Positions 8,503 to 18,199 are shown, counted from the stretch's first letter. The stretch is DNA of 64,000 nucleotides from Bacillus_CJ salitolerans (GCF_042680805.1 NZ_JBHUEM010000011.1:62001-126000); one strand, 5' to 3'. Translations and numbers: made by a program. The notes: generated by a model from the sequence alone, not told the origin.

Positions 8503-9594
8503 TTATATCAATAAGTCTTTCCATGATAATACCAATATACCTGGGAATGAATACTTTAGCTCATTAATTAGTTCTACATCTCCTGTGTTTTCTATCGAAA
8601 CTATAATACAGTCTACTCTATCAGCATTTTTATGTAACCATTCCATTCCTTTCACTTCTATATTTGATATTATATGCCCTTGCATATTTGGATTATTATC
8701 TATGAATGAAACTACCTCAAAATCTTCAAATAACAAGTCTTCTAAAAGTAATATTCCCATCAATTTAGTACCAAGTATTACAACATTTTTTATACCCTTT
8801 TCTTTAACCTTATGAGTAATCCCTTGTTTCGAAATCAATAAAGATTCTAACCATTTTCTAAATTGGAAATGATCATCTTTATTAAAACTATCATACATGT
8901 TAGCTGAACCAAAATGTTTATGGATAATACTTTTCTGTTCTCCTCTTAGCTTTGTAAGCTGAGAGGAGTCTGTACTTATACCCCCAAGTCTAAAAAAGGC
9001 TATATTTCTGTCTAAATACTTTATATGATCTTTTGACTCATACTTAAAACATTTAATTACAAAGTCAAAGTCTCCGGCAATTCTATATGTTAGGTCAAAC
9101 ATTCCGTATTTTTCAAAAAGTGTCTTTTTTGCAAACAATCCTTGATGTGGTGTCATAATTCCTTTTTGCAAGTCTTCAATAGTAATTGTTTTCCCTTCAA
9201 CAAACGAAAAATTTCTAGTTAAATCGAATTGAACAACATTTCCATATAGCATCTCTATATTTTGATTTTTTGTAAATTCCTTTGCAACATCAGCTAGTAC
9301 CAAATCATCATAAAACGTATCATCTGAATTTAAAAAATAAACAATATCCCCTGTTGATTCTTCTATGCCTTTATTGAAAGCATCATAAATTCCTTTATCT
9401 TTTTCTGAAATTATAACATCTATATTACTTTCATATTCTGAAACAATTTTTATTGTAGAGTCTGTAGACTTTCCATCAATAATGATATGCTCAAAATTCT
9501 TATATTTTTGACTTTTAACTGACTCTAAAGTATCTCTAATAGTTTTTTCACTATTAAACGTAGCTGTAATTATTGAAATTTTCGGGTCTAACAA
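8503..9594 (-). CDS. Family 2 glycosyltransferase with C-terminal Rossmann-like module
   Basis: Residues 1-220 are a GT-A domain close to the WcaA/WcaE type: ITATFNSEKTI, IIIDGKSTDST, SEKDKGIYDAFNKGI, FLNSDD, MTPHQGLFAKKTLFEKYGMFD and IAGDFDFVIKCF. The last 95 residues are a separate alpha/beta module (NVVILGTKLMGILLLEDL, VVSFIDNNPNMQG, CIIVSIENTGD) that recurs in other proteins of this island. The start is TTG at 9594 with GAGGGTG 7 bases upstream. The acceptor is unknown. The second module resembles the N-terminal nucleotide-binding halves of PglD-like or sugar-epimerase-like proteins, but no catalytic residues can be assigned. Confidence 0.85.
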   Translation of the reverse strand: MLDPKISIITATFNSEKTIRDTLESVKSQKYKNFEHIIIDGKSTDSTIKIVSEYESNIDVIISEKDKGIYDAFNKGIEESTGDIVYFLNSDDTFYDDLVLADVAKEFTKNQNIEMLYGNVVQFDLTRNFSFVEGKTITIEDLQKGIMTPHQGLFAKKTLFEKYGMFDLTYRIAGDFDFVIKCFKYESKDHIKYLDRNIAFFRLGGISTDSSQLTKLRGEQKSIIHKHFGSANMYDSFNKDDHFQFRKWLESLLISKQGITHKVKEKGIKNVVILGTKLMGILLLEDLLFEDFEVVSFIDNNPNMQGHIISNIEVKGMEWLHKNADRVDCIIVSIENTGDVELINELKYSFPGILVLSWKDLLI

Positions 9595-9610
9595 TATACA
9601 TCACCCTCTA

Positions 9611-11572
9611 TTAAAAATCAAAATGCATTTTATAAATATTTTCAATAGGTATTCTTTTTCTAACAAAATCAAATATTTCTTCCTCATAAGCCTTGGAGGT
9701 AATAATTAAAGAATCAATTACATGTTTTTTCATATGTTCAGAATAAAATATAGGTATACCTCCAATAGCCTTTCCCTCTAATGAGCTATTATTATCAAAA
9801 ATTCCTCGAATATTAAAATCGCTTAAATCTACATTTTTAATTATTTGTTCTGTATGTTCTCCGGCACTATAAAGATAAACATCTTGTTTTTCTTTTAAAT
9901 GAGCGAATCTTTTATTAAAGTACCATGATAAATCAATAGTAACAGGTGTATCGTAGAAGAATGCCATCTTTTTATCCTTTAAAAATTCTACATTTAAAAT
10001 TTGTGTGTCCAAAAAACTGGAAGTCTTAAATAATATACATGGTTTAATTATTTCGTGGAAAAATTGTCCACATGCTCTTTTATACATGGGAAAGTATTCA
10101 CAAAATACTGTAGAACCATTTAAACAAGTTCTATCCATTCCACTAACAAGAAAATCATACGATCCAATATTCATTAGAAGAGTTTCTATTCCATTTTTTT
10201 TAAAAAAATAACCTTCTTCTATTAGGATAAAATAATCTTCCTTAATATGCTTTACATCTATTTCATCTATATTAGAGACATGTTGTGTCTTTATATGCCC
10301 ATTTGTGTGACTTTGTAAACTCTTATATGTAATACTCTCTACGATACTTTCTCTTGAATCTACGAATATAATTAATACACTCTTTAATACAGATACTTTA
10401 TTATCCATTCCTCTATATTGTTCAATTGTTGTTTCACATATATCCATAAATTTTTTTGCAAATTGATTGACAAGTGACAAGTTTTCTTGCCTTGCTTCAA
10501 ATTCTAATCTTGGATTAAAACCTAAATTATCCTTATAAAGTAATTCTTCAATTTTATCTGATAGATCGTTGGCGTCACTTTTTTTAAAATAGTAGCCATT
10601 TTTAGGTGCTTGCTCAATATTAACATCTAAATCGGATAGAATCATATGCTTACCTAATACTCTTGCGTCTTCCACGACTGTACTCCATCCTTCAAATAAA
10701 GAAGGCTGAATGAGAAACTGGCTTGCTCTTATCAGTTGGATTTGATCCTCTCTAGGTATATTCCCTAGAATAAATACTATCTCGTCAATGCCTAAATCTT
10801 TTATCATTTTTTGTAGACCCTTAAAATAATTCGTAATCCTATAATCATTTATATTACCTGTACAAACAATTGGTATAGAGTAACCTTTATTTTTCAAGAT
10901 GGAAATGGCTTGAAATAATACTTTATGATTCTTGTGTGCCCAAAACTGATTGCAACAAATCAAAAATTTATTAGGTAAATTATATTTTCTAATCGTGTCA
11001 GTAGGAGATTTTGAATACCAACTATCTTCTGGAAGAGAATAAAAAGTTAGAATTCTTGTAACTGACTTTGAATTGGGATAAAAGTTTTTAAAGTCTTTTT
11101 CTGCATCCTTACTACTAAAAATAATCACCTTGGAAAATTCAGAGTTTTTCAGGTCTTGTTTATCTCTATTAATAAGTTCTTGTTTTGGAAAAAACTCAGG
11201 TAAATACTTATGTTGGAAATCAGGTATCCAAGAGGCATAACATTTATTAGGAAGCGGTTTAAAGGAAGGATAGTAGAAATCAATAAAGTTGAACAAGTCA
11301 TCTTGATTACTGACAAATATTTCAGGTATATTAGTTGATTTCGCATAACCTCTTTCTTCAAAACCAACATTGATAATTCCATTAATTATAGGAAATATCC
11401 TATCAAAGTATGATAAATTTGACTTATTTTCATAAAATACAATTAAATAAATTTCGGGAATTTCATTAATAGGTAAACTTTTTAGAGCTTTTACTAATAA
11501 CTCTATATATGAGACCCCTCCCATCCAATCTTTTCCACCTATAATTGGAATTCCAATTTTCCTTTTAATCAT
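9611..11572 (-). CDS. GT-B glycosyltransferase with long C-terminal extension and Rossmann-like module
   Basis: The product has 653 residues. The first 380 look like a family 4 (group 1) GT-B enzyme: GGKDWMGGVSY near the start, PNKFLICCNQFWAHKNH, PIVCTGNINDYR, FILGNIPREDQIQLIRASQFLIQPSLFEGWSTVVEDARVLG split over the C-terminal lobe with the conserved Glu of the E(x7)E motif. An additional region of about 160 residues follows, then a Rossmann-like module (VYLYSAGEHTEQII, IRGIFDNNSSLEG, SLIITSK). The frame opens at 11596, but GAAGGAGGG precedes the ATG at 11572, so I use that. This ATG overlaps the stop of the epimerase gene (ATGA), so the two are coupled. Donor and acceptor are unknown. Confidence 0.82.
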   Translation of the reverse strand: MIKRKIGIPIIGGKDWMGGVSYIELLVKALKSLPINEIPEIYLIVFYENKSNLSYFDRIFPIINGIINVGFEERGYAKSTNIPEIFVSNQDDLFNFIDFYYPSFKPLPNKCYASWIPDFQHKYLPEFFPKQELINRDKQDLKNSEFSKVIIFSSKDAEKDFKNFYPNSKSVTRILTFYSLPEDSWYSKSPTDTIRKYNLPNKFLICCNQFWAHKNHKVLFQAISILKNKGYSIPIVCTGNINDYRITNYFKGLQKMIKDLGIDEIVFILGNIPREDQIQLIRASQFLIQPSLFEGWSTVVEDARVLGKHMILSDLDVNIEQAPKNGYYFKKSDANDLSDKIEELLYKDNLGFNPRLEFEARQENLSLVNQFAKKFMDICETTIEQYRGMDNKVSVLKSVLIIFVDSRESIVESITYKSLQSHTNGHIKTQHVSNIDEIDVKHIKEDYFILIEEGYFFKKNGIETLLMNIGSYDFLVSGMDRTCLNGSTVFCEYFPMYKRACGQFFHEIIKPCILFKTSSFLDTQILNVEFLKDKKMAFFYDTPVTIDLSWYFNKRFAHLKEKQDVYLYSAGEHTEQIIKNVDLSDFNIRGIFDNNSSLEGKAIGGIPIFYSEHMKKHVIDSLIITSKAYEEEIFDFVRKRIPIENIYKMHFDF

Positions 11573-12483
11573 AAATAACCCTCCTTCATAAACCAATTAA
11601 AGTAGCTAAGTAAGCTTTCTTCTAGCTCTCTAGAAGGTAAGAATCCTGCAGCCATCAATTTGCTTATATCAGCTTCCCAGTATATTGGATCCCCGCTTCT
11701 AACGACATTATTGTATACCACATCTTTACTAGAGTTGCTGATATCTTGAATCAATTTCACAATATAATTAATTTTTGTTTGATTTCCGGAGGCTAAATTG
11801 TAAATTCCTATAATATCGGAATCAAGCGAAAATTTAACTGCCCTTGCAATGTCACTAACATGTATAAAATCTCTACTTTCATTACCTGTTCCAAAAACTT
11901 CTACTATATTATTTTCAGGTGAAACAAATTTCGTGCATAACTCGTAAATTACTTGTCTTTTCAAACCTTCTCCGAAAGCTGAGAAAATTCTAAAAATTGT
12001 ATAATTGAGTGAAAATTGATGTGAATATTCCTCAACTAGTTCTTCACACATCTTTTTGTGATAACCATAAGGTGAAATGGGTTGTAAATTTGCTGACTCC
12101 CTAATTGGCAGTTCTGTAGGATTACCATACACAGCAGCACTCGACAGAAGAATAAATTTAGTATTTCTCGTTCGCTGACGAATCGCTTCTAATATAAATG
12201 CACATACTCCAACATTATTTTGGAAATCTTCATAAGGATTAACAATTGATTGTGATACGGATGAACTACCTGCACAATGTATAATGACATCAGGTTGTAA
12301 TTCTTCTAGAATACTAAGAAAATTTTTATCTGGTAGAGTAAGATTAATATGCCTTCTATTAGTTTGTTTATGGGTTCGACCAATACCAAAAACAATCAAA
12401 CCTGATTTTTCTAAGTAAGAATAAATATTAGACCCAATGAATCCACCCGAACCAATTATTAATATTTTTTTTGAATTACTCAT
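11569..12483 (-). CDS. NAD-dependent epimerase/dehydratase (nucleotide-sugar extended SDR)
   Basis: This 304-residue extended SDR has the cofactor loop IIGSGGFIGSNI near residue 8, HCAGSSSV near 68, LLSSAAVYG near 110, and YGYHKKMCEE (catalytic Tyr and Lys) near 137, followed by GTGNESRDFIHVSD and YNLASG. The set is typical of enzymes that act on NDP-hexoses (4-epimerases, 4,6-dehydratases or 4-reductases). The sequence does not settle which. The start overlaps the stop of the acyltransferase gene by a few bases and its stop overlaps the next start, so it belongs to a tightly packed cotranscribed group. Confidence 0.85.
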   Translation of the reverse strand: MSNSKKILIIGSGGFIGSNIYSYLEKSGLIVFGIGRTHKQTNRRHINLTLPDKNFLSILEELQPDVIIHCAGSSSVSQSIVNPYEDFQNNVGVCAFILEAIRQRTRNTKFILLSSAAVYGNPTELPIRESANLQPISPYGYHKKMCEELVEEYSHQFSLNYTIFRIFSAFGEGLKRQVIYELCTKFVSPENNIVEVFGTGNESRDFIHVSDIARAVKFSLDSDIIGIYNLASGNQTKINYIVKLIQDISNSSKDVVYNNVVRSGDPIYWEADISKLMAAGFLPSRELEESLLSYFNWFMKEGYL

Positions 12484-13060
12484 GGTCTATTTTCCTTACT
12501 ATTCTTGCTGGGTTTCCAGCAACGATTGTCCAAGGTTCAACATCCTTAGTTACAACTGACCTTGCCCCAACAATAGCACCCTCACCGATAGTAACACCCT
12601 TTAGTATCACTGATTCAAAGCCAATCCACACTTTATCCTGAATAATTATTGGTTTGCTATTCACAGATGACCAATCCTTGTTTAAAATCATATTGCCTGT
12701 TTCCTTGTAATCTTTAATCTGTTGTTGTATATCTTTTGCACGTTCTTTCCAATCCAATGAATGAGAATCATGATCATAAATATAACACCCCCACGCGATT
12801 GTAACATCATTACCTATGGAGATTTTTGACCTAGAAATTAATTTTGTACCTCCATTAATAAAAGTTCTATCCCCTATTGAAATTTGTCCTTCACTTGACT
12901 CAAATATAAATTGGCAGTTTAATAAACAATCTTCTCCGATTATTACTCTAACATCTCGATTACAAAGAACATCAAACCGAAAAGTTGTATTTGGAAGCAG
13001 TACACTTGAACTGCATATATTAAAGTTATCTGGATATTGACGAATTAAGTCCTTAGACAT
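12476..13060 (-). CDS. Hexapeptide-repeat acyltransferase (LbetaH fold, WbbJ-like)
   Basis: The 194-residue protein contains many imperfect hexapeptide repeats (for example VIGEDCLLNCQF, ISIGDRTFINGG, ISIGNDVTIAWG, IIIQDKVWIGFESVILKGV, TIGEGAIVGARSVV), which build a left-handed beta helix, and ends with PWTIVAGNPARIVRKI, the usual cap of xenobiotic/maltose-type O-acetyltransferases. The YDHDSHSLD segment includes the likely catalytic His. It should use acetyl-CoA or another acyl-CoA to modify a sugar. Given the acyl cassette elsewhere in the island, a non-acetyl donor is possible. It is a member of the packed run that ends with the GT-B gene at 9611. Confidence 0.85.
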   Translation of the reverse strand: MSKDLIRQYPDNFNICSSSVLLPNTTFRFDVLCNRDVRVIIGEDCLLNCQFIFESSEGQISIGDRTFINGGTKLISRSKISIGNDVTIAWGCYIYDHDSHSLDWKERAKDIQQQIKDYKETGNMILNKDWSSVNSKPIIIQDKVWIGFESVILKGVTIGEGAIVGARSVVTKDVEPWTIVAGNPARIVRKIDHE

Positions 13061-13075
13061 ATATCTACCACGACC

Positions 13076-14758
13076 TTAAAGTGTATATATAATGGGTTTA
13101 TTTATTTTACGACACTGTAGTACTTTTCTGATTTCATATGCTCTAGAATATGATGAGATTATTATTACATCCGTTTTTTTATACATAGAACTTCTTAGAA
13201 ATTGTTCTACCGAAAAGATTGGTATTCCTTCAATAAAAGTCCCTTGTAAACTCGATGAACTATCGAGATAGCATAGAACCTTTTTATTTGAATTTACTAA
13301 CTTATGATAATAGTCTTGTCCAATTTCCGAAGCTCCATATATAACAAACGTTCGATTTGTTTGTAATAAATATTTATTTCTTATTTTAAACAAAATATCT
13401 ATCAATCGGATAGGAATCAAAAAAAATACAGAATAGAAATCTAATTTGCTAAATGCACCCAATTTAAGTAACTTATTAATTATCCTTGTATAAGGCTTCA
13501 TTTGGATACGGGAATTCTCTGGTACTAATCTATTTGTAAATTGGCTAAAGTTATCCTTTTCAATTTTATCTGTTAAAAGAAATTCCTGAAACTTTTCGTC
13601 TAATATTGATTTCATCTCATATTTATCAGTAAAAAGCTTTCTCGAATTAATCGAAAATTCTTTGTAATTATCTTTTATAGTGCTTATTGCATAATTAAAA
13701 TCCTTGAAACTTGAAATCCCTATACCTACACCCTTTCTTTCAACAAAATCATTGAACTCCTTTGTGCCAAATGCAATTATAGGTATTCCTAATCTCAAGT
13801 AACTTACTAATTGCCCAGATGCATTTATTAATAATGAAAAATTAGAATCCTTTTCTTTATAACCAATAAATGCAATATCATATTCATTTAAAGTTTTTGG
13901 AAGTTTATAATTATCAACAAATCCTTCAGATATTATTGGTTTTTTTGCTAGATTGAAGACGGTCTCTTTTACTATGGGGTCAATATAACCTCTTAAATGT
14001 AACTCATACCCCTTTTCCCAATATTGAAAAGACTTAATTAAGTCTATACTTGCTCTAATAGGTATAATAGCACCACTTTGAATTATTTTTATTATTTCCT
14101 TTGGTTTATTATTGATTCTTTTATGGCTTGCTCTTAAACAGAAATAGCTATCGAGTAATGAAACTGGCAATAAGAATGAGTTATTTACCTTCCTACCCAC
14201 AGTTTCTTCAAATAACAACTTCCTGTGCTCATCTTGAATTATTAATCCTTTAATTTCATGAATAGTTTTAGTTATCCTTTTTGCTAAAATATCTACTAAT
14301 CCGTTTTTAATTCTATATGGACTATCCACTGTAAATATGTCGTGACTCCAAAATACTACATTGCCCGGAAAAATAAGGTTTGCGTGAAAAAAAGCATGGT
14401 CATCAATAGCAATAACAATATAGTCCGTTCTTTCTTTTTTTACTTTTCTAAGTTTTTCCAATAGATCTTTTTGATTACACTTGTAAGATCTATATAAATT
14501 GATAATTTTTCTACTTTTCAAATATAATTCTAAATTATCACGATTTGAGTTAGTATCTAAAATGGCATTATCAATATTAAAAAGCATTTCATGTCGACTA
14601 TCATTGCCAATATAAGTGACTTCCTCGTACATTTTTCGTAATGCAGCTAAGAAATCATATAGATGAGGATACATCCACTCATTTTCTGCTTGAAAACCAA
14701 TAAGAATAACGGTACGTTTGATTTTTTCTAATCCTATGGAATATCCCTTTAAAAGCAA
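13076..14758 (-). CDS. Putative glycosyltransferase (GT-B like) with C-terminal Rossmann-like module
   Basis: The 560-residue product is not a close match to any family I know well. Its middle (residues 220-390) reads like the C-terminal lobe of a GT-B enzyme: IIKIIQSGAIIPIRA, HLRGYIDP, YDIAFIGYKEKDSNF, SGQLVSYLRLGIPIIAFG and EFNDFVERKGVGIG. The final 95 residues form the Rossmann-like module shared in this island (FVIYGASEIGQDYY, VLCYLDSSSSLQGTFIEGIPIF, TDVIIISSYSRAYEI). The start is TTG at 14758 with AGGATAG at about 9 bases. It follows the methyltransferase gene by a few bases. The function is inferred from context. Confidence 0.7.
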   Translation of the reverse strand: MLLKGYSIGLEKIKRTVILIGFQAENEWMYPHLYDFLAALRKMYEEVTYIGNDSRHEMLFNIDNAILDTNSNRDNLELYLKSRKIINLYRSYKCNQKDLLEKLRKVKKERTDYIVIAIDDHAFFHANLIFPGNVVFWSHDIFTVDSPYRIKNGLVDILAKRITKTIHEIKGLIIQDEHRKLLFEETVGRKVNNSFLLPVSLLDSYFCLRASHKRINNKPKEIIKIIQSGAIIPIRASIDLIKSFQYWEKGYELHLRGYIDPIVKETVFNLAKKPIISEGFVDNYKLPKTLNEYDIAFIGYKEKDSNFSLLINASGQLVSYLRLGIPIIAFGTKEFNDFVERKGVGIGISSFKDFNYAISTIKDNYKEFSINSRKLFTDKYEMKSILDEKFQEFLLTDKIEKDNFSQFTNRLVPENSRIQMKPYTRIINKLLKLGAFSKLDFYSVFFLIPIRLIDILFKIRNKYLLQTNRTFVIYGASEIGQDYYHKLVNSNKKVLCYLDSSSSLQGTFIEGIPIFSVEQFLRSSMYKKTDVIIISSYSRAYEIRKVLQCRKINKPIIYTL

Positions 14759-14767
14759 TTTTTTTCA

Positions 14768-15526
14768 CTATCCTTTTATAGCTACAAAACAAGAATTCCA
14801 AGTATCACTTGAAAGTTCGTTATTTGTAATAAATTCACACGAATGGAGTAACTTAAAACCAGAAATTTTTAAATAGAACTCTAACTCATTAAAAAACATA
14901 TATCGCATTGTGTGCACTTCATTAAATGAGCTATATAAGTGCTCTGAATCTTCTATTATAAACTCATAATTAACTTCTACTACATTCTCTCTAGTTAACA
15001 GTTTGGGTTCAGCTACTCTTAAAATTTTCTTATTATTTATTGAAACTCTTTTGACCCGGGTCTCTGGTTGTATGCTTAATACCGCTGGCCCATACCAGCA
15101 ATCAAATATAAAGACTCCTCCATCGACTAGTGAATTATTGATGGTATATAAAGCATTTAATAAATCTTCATTAGTATTTAGATAACTTATTACATGGAAT
15201 AAAGAAAGGGCAACTTCATACTTTTGATCACAATTGAAATTTCTGATATCACCATGATTAAACATTACTTTGTTTTTCATGGAGGTATTTCCGATTTTTT
15301 CATTAGCGATCGCTACCATTTCTTTACTTTGATCAATTCCTAAAATTGAATACCCTTTATGTGCTAATAACTCAGCATGTTTTCCAGTACCACAACCAAA
15401 TTCAACTATTTTACTAGCCCCAGGGCAATACCTTTTAATCAACATATGCACAAAATCAACTTCACTTTGATAATTTTTATCTTCATAAAATGCATTATAT
15501 AACTCTGCATATTGATTAAAAACCAA
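14768..15526 (-). CDS. Class I SAM-dependent methyltransferase
   Basis: The 252-residue protein has motif I VEFGCGTGKHAELL near residue 41, the acidic loop ILGIDQSKEM near 62, HGDIRNF near 90, LFHVISYL near 108 and GGVFIFDCWYG near 135. These are the ordered motifs of a class I methyltransferase, as found in sugar N- or C-methylation. It starts at TTG 15526 with GGAGGG 7 bases upstream. Directly upstream in the same run is the aminotransferase gene (gap of 1 base), so an N-methylated or O-methylated amino sugar is a reasonable guess for the product. The substrate is not visible in the sequence. Confidence 0.85.
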   Translation of the reverse strand: MVFNQYAELYNAFYEDKNYQSEVDFVHMLIKRYCPGASKIVEFGCGTGKHAELLAHKGYSILGIDQSKEMVAIANEKIGNTSMKNKVMFNHGDIRNFNCDQKYEVALSLFHVISYLNTNEDLLNALYTINNSLVDGGVFIFDCWYGPAVLSIQPETRVKRVSINNKKILRVAEPKLLTRENVVEVNYEFIIEDSEHLYSSFNEVHTMRYMFFNELEFYLKISGFKLLHSCEFITNNELSSDTWNSCFVAIKG

Positions 15527-15527
15527 A

Positions 15528-16643
15528 TTATTTTCCCTCCATTAAAATTGCTTTTAAATTCTCAGCAACTATTTCAATTTGCGTGGGGGTAATGGATAAA
15601 CCACTAGGAAGATAGAATCCATAATTTGAAATTTTCTCAGATACAGGATACTCTTCATCTAGGAATAACCCCATTTTATTAAAAACAGGCTGTTTGTGCA
15701 TTGGCCAAAAAAATGGTCGGGTTCCGATGCCTCTTTGATGAAGCATTTCCATCACAGTTTCTGCATTAATATTGTTTAGCACAATTCCAAACACCCAATA
15801 TATATTCTCAGCGTAGTCAGTTTTGGGTAATGGCAATTGGATATTTGGTAGATCACTTAATAATTGAGTGTATAATCCTCCTAATTTTCTCTTCAGTAAT
15901 ACAAATTGGTCTAGTTGTTCAAGCTGAGCTATTCCAATAGCAGCTTGCAGATTTGTCATACGGTAATTAAACCCTAATTCCTCGTGAATAAACCTTCTTT
16001 TCGGTTGGAAACACAAATTTCTTTTTGAACGGCAATGATTCGCAATATAATCATCATCCGTCATTACCATTCCACCTTCACCAGTAGTTATGTGCTTATT
16101 AGGATAAAAACTAAAAATACTAACATCTCCAAAGCTTCCACAAGGTTTCCCTTTATATAGTTGACCATGCATTTCAGCAGCATCTTCTATAACTTTTAAG
16201 TTATGCTTTTTTGCTAGACTCAGAATTGGGTCCATATCTACAGGTAATCCATAAATATGAACAATCATTATTGCCCTTGTTTTTGGAGTGATTTTTTCTT
16301 CAATTTGTGATAAATCCATATTCCAAGTAGTAGGATTGCAATCAACTAATACTGGCACACATCCATTTCTAACAATTGCTGCTACGCAGGAAATAATAGT
16401 AAATGTGGGAGCAATAATTTCATCTCCACTTTCTAGGTTTAATGACGAAATGGCAAGCTCTAATGCTACTGTACCATTACTAACCGCTACGCCGTGCTTT
16501 CTATTTACGCGTGTTGACATTTGCTCTTCGAACTTCTCAACAAACGGCCCCTCGGAAGATATCCAACCAGTATCTATACATTCAAGTAGATATTTTTTCT
16601 CGTTTCCATTTAGTAGTGGTTCATTTACAGGTATGAAGCTCAT
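15528..16643 (-). CDS. DegT/DnrJ/EryC1-family sugar aminotransferase, perosamine-synthase-like
   Basis: The 371-residue PLP enzyme shows SNGTVALELAI near residue 55, PTFTIISCVAAI near 84, DCNPTTWNMD near 105, VIEDAAEMHG near 155 and FYPNKHITTGEGGMV near 180 with the PLP-binding Lys in NKH. The segment GFNYRMTNLQAAIG is also typical. The N-terminal GWISSEGPFVEKFE and the DPTTWNMD-like stretch resemble GDP-perosamine synthases (RfbE/Per), which aminate GDP-4-keto-6-deoxymannose, the product of Gmd in this same island. A role as 4-aminotransferase on another keto sugar, such as the PseB product, remains possible. Confidence 0.85.
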   Translation of the reverse strand: MSFIPVNEPLLNGNEKKYLLECIDTGWISSEGPFVEKFEEQMSTRVNRKHGVAVSNGTVALELAISSLNLESGDEIIAPTFTIISCVAAIVRNGCVPVLVDCNPTTWNMDLSQIEEKITPKTRAIMIVHIYGLPVDMDPILSLAKKHNLKVIEDAAEMHGQLYKGKPCGSFGDVSIFSFYPNKHITTGEGGMVMTDDDYIANHCRSKRNLCFQPKRRFIHEELGFNYRMTNLQAAIGIAQLEQLDQFVLLKRKLGGLYTQLLSDLPNIQLPLPKTDYAENIYWVFGIVLNNINAETVMEMLHQRGIGTRPFFWPMHKQPVFNKMGLFLDEEYPVSEKISNYGFYLPSGLSITPTQIEIVAENLKAILMEGK

Positions 16644-17075
16644 CTAGTCACACACCTTTACATCGCCGTCGTTTATTCCCACGAATCTAGTTTTATCTAG
16701 TTCACCCGAAAAAGGTCCTTGCTTCACTTCAATCATCTCTAAATCTTCAATTACCTTAAATCCATGTCCTCCAGAAATTAAAAGAATTGTATCACCTTTT
16801 CTTAATAGATGGCTCTCATAGTACTCATTTTCATTATTGTATATGTCAACCCTAAGTATCCCCTTTTTTATAAAAAGGACTTCTTGTGTATAGATCACCT
16901 GTCTTTCAACAGGATTATGATAATGAGGTGGTATAACTTTATCTTTTTTATGATTCATATATGCCATCTGTTGAGACAAGTCATCAGGGGTTACAAAATG
17001 GATTCCTTCCTCATTAAATTCATTTTTTATTATTATTGCATATAAATTTTTATGGTCTTTTATATGTGTAATCAT
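16644..17075 (-). CDS. Cupin-domain protein of sugar-biosynthesis type
   Basis: The 143-residue protein folds as a single cupin: PPHYHNPVERQVIYTQEVLFIKKG holds the metal-ligand motif (split here into PHYHNPVE and LFIKKG), followed by LRKGDTILLISGGHGFKVIED and a tail KQGPFSGELDKTRF. It is adjacent to the aminotransferase gene, a position occupied in other clusters by sugar isomerases of the WxcM/FdtA kind, but it lacks the HAHK motif of those enzymes, so I leave the activity open. The frame opens at 17105, but AGGAGA sits before the ATG at 17075, which overlaps the stop of the upstream glycosyltransferase gene (ATGA). Confidence 0.75.
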   Translation of the reverse strand: MITHIKDHKNLYAIIIKNEFNEEGIHFVTPDDLSQQMAYMNHKKDKVIPPHYHNPVERQVIYTQEVLFIKKGILRVDIYNNENEYYESHLLRKGDTILLISGGHGFKVIEDLEMIEVKQGPFSGELDKTRFVGINDGDVKVCD

Positions 17076-18199
17076 ATAAATTCTCCTAATTTTATAAGTC
17101 TCCAATCTAATAAGGGTACATTAATATCATACTCATTTAATTGAATAGCCATTTCATGTACCCTTCCATTCGATGCCAAGACAATACCGTCAACAGTACC
17201 TAGTAAGTTCTTTATTTCATTTGGCTTATACAATGGTAAATCAGAAGAATATTCATCCCCAGTTACAGTATTATCAATGAATCCTAAAACTGTCTTATTA
17301 TCATTTTGTAAATAAGTTTTACATTCCTGACCTGATTGACCAGCTCCAAAAATCAATATTTGCTCTACTCTTCCTAATGTTTTAAGTTCTTCAATAGCAA
17401 ATAAATTTAATTCTTCTTTTATCTTAGTATTCATACTTGGAAAATTTGCAACATTGGAATCATGAAGTAATTTAATGTAATGGTTTATTAAAACAGGTCG
17501 TCCTGCCACCTCCAGTATTTCTTCCTTATGTTTTTCTACAACATAATTCCAGCCTTCTATAGACCTTATTGAATCTTTGGAAATTGTATCACCCTCGTGT
17601 AAATGATAAATGAATAATGGTTCATGTATAAACCCAACTTCAAAAAATTTACTTAGTCTAATGAATGTATCCCACTCTTGATAAGAAGGTACATTCTCAT
17701 CGAGTAACCCTATCTTATATAAACATTCTTTTTTTACTATTAATCCCTGAAACATTGGCCCAGGATTAATTAGTAACTTTGGATAGACATTCCCAAATAT
17801 TGAGGGAATGTCTATTAAAGAAAGGCCACCTTCTTTTTTTAAATAACCCATACTATGTGCAACTTTATAGTTATTCCGAGTAAGAAAATCAAGTTGCTTA
17901 CTAAGTTTATTAGGTAACCACTCATCATCAGAGTCTTGAAAGCAAATCCATTGACCTCTTGAATTATCAACACCCATGTTCCTTGCTTGTTGGGCTCCAA
18001 TTCTTTTGTTTGACGCTAGTACTCTTACCCTAGGATCATTAAATTCACTCAATACTTCTAGTGTATTATCAGAGGAGAAGTCATCAATAACTATCACCTC
18101 GAAATTATTAAAATCTTGGTTTAGGACTGATTGAAGACAATACGTTATTGTATTTGCCCGGTTGTAAGTCGGAATAATAATGGATACTTCTGGGACCAT
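17072..18199 (-). CDS. Family 2 glycosyltransferase with C-terminal Rossmann-like module
   Basis: Residues 1-230 are a GT-A domain: IIPTYNRANTITYCLQS (within the first 25 residues), VIVIDDFSSDNT, ARNMGVDN, CFQDSDDEWLPNKL and SYQEWDTFIRLS. The last 100 residues are the island's shared module: ILIFGAGQSGQECK, VLGFIDNTVTGDEY, GTVDGIVLASNGR. The protein has 375 residues, about 100 more than a bare GT-A domain. Its stop overlaps the start of the cupin gene. The sugar transferred is unknown. Confidence 0.85.
   Translation of the reverse strand: MVPEVSIIIPTYNRANTITYCLQSVLNQDFNNFEVIVIDDFSSDNTLEVLSEFNDPRVRVLASNKRIGAQQARNMGVDNSRGQWICFQDSDDEWLPNKLSKQLDFLTRNNYKVAHSMGYLKKEGGLSLIDIPSIFGNVYPKLLINPGPMFQGLIVKKECLYKIGLLDENVPSYQEWDTFIRLSKFFEVGFIHEPLFIYHLHEGDTISKDSIRSIEGWNYVVEKHKEEILEVAGRPVLINHYIKLLHDSNVANFPSMNTKIKEELNLFAIEELKTLGRVEQILIFGAGQSGQECKTYLQNDNKTVLGFIDNTVTGDEYSSDLPLYKPNEIKNLLGTVDGIVLASNGRVHEMAIQLNEYDINVPLLDWRLIKLGEFI

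Noticed and set aside
16288..16647. Plus-strand frame of 119 codons
   Set aside because: It is antisense to the aminotransferase gene and its codons mirror that gene.
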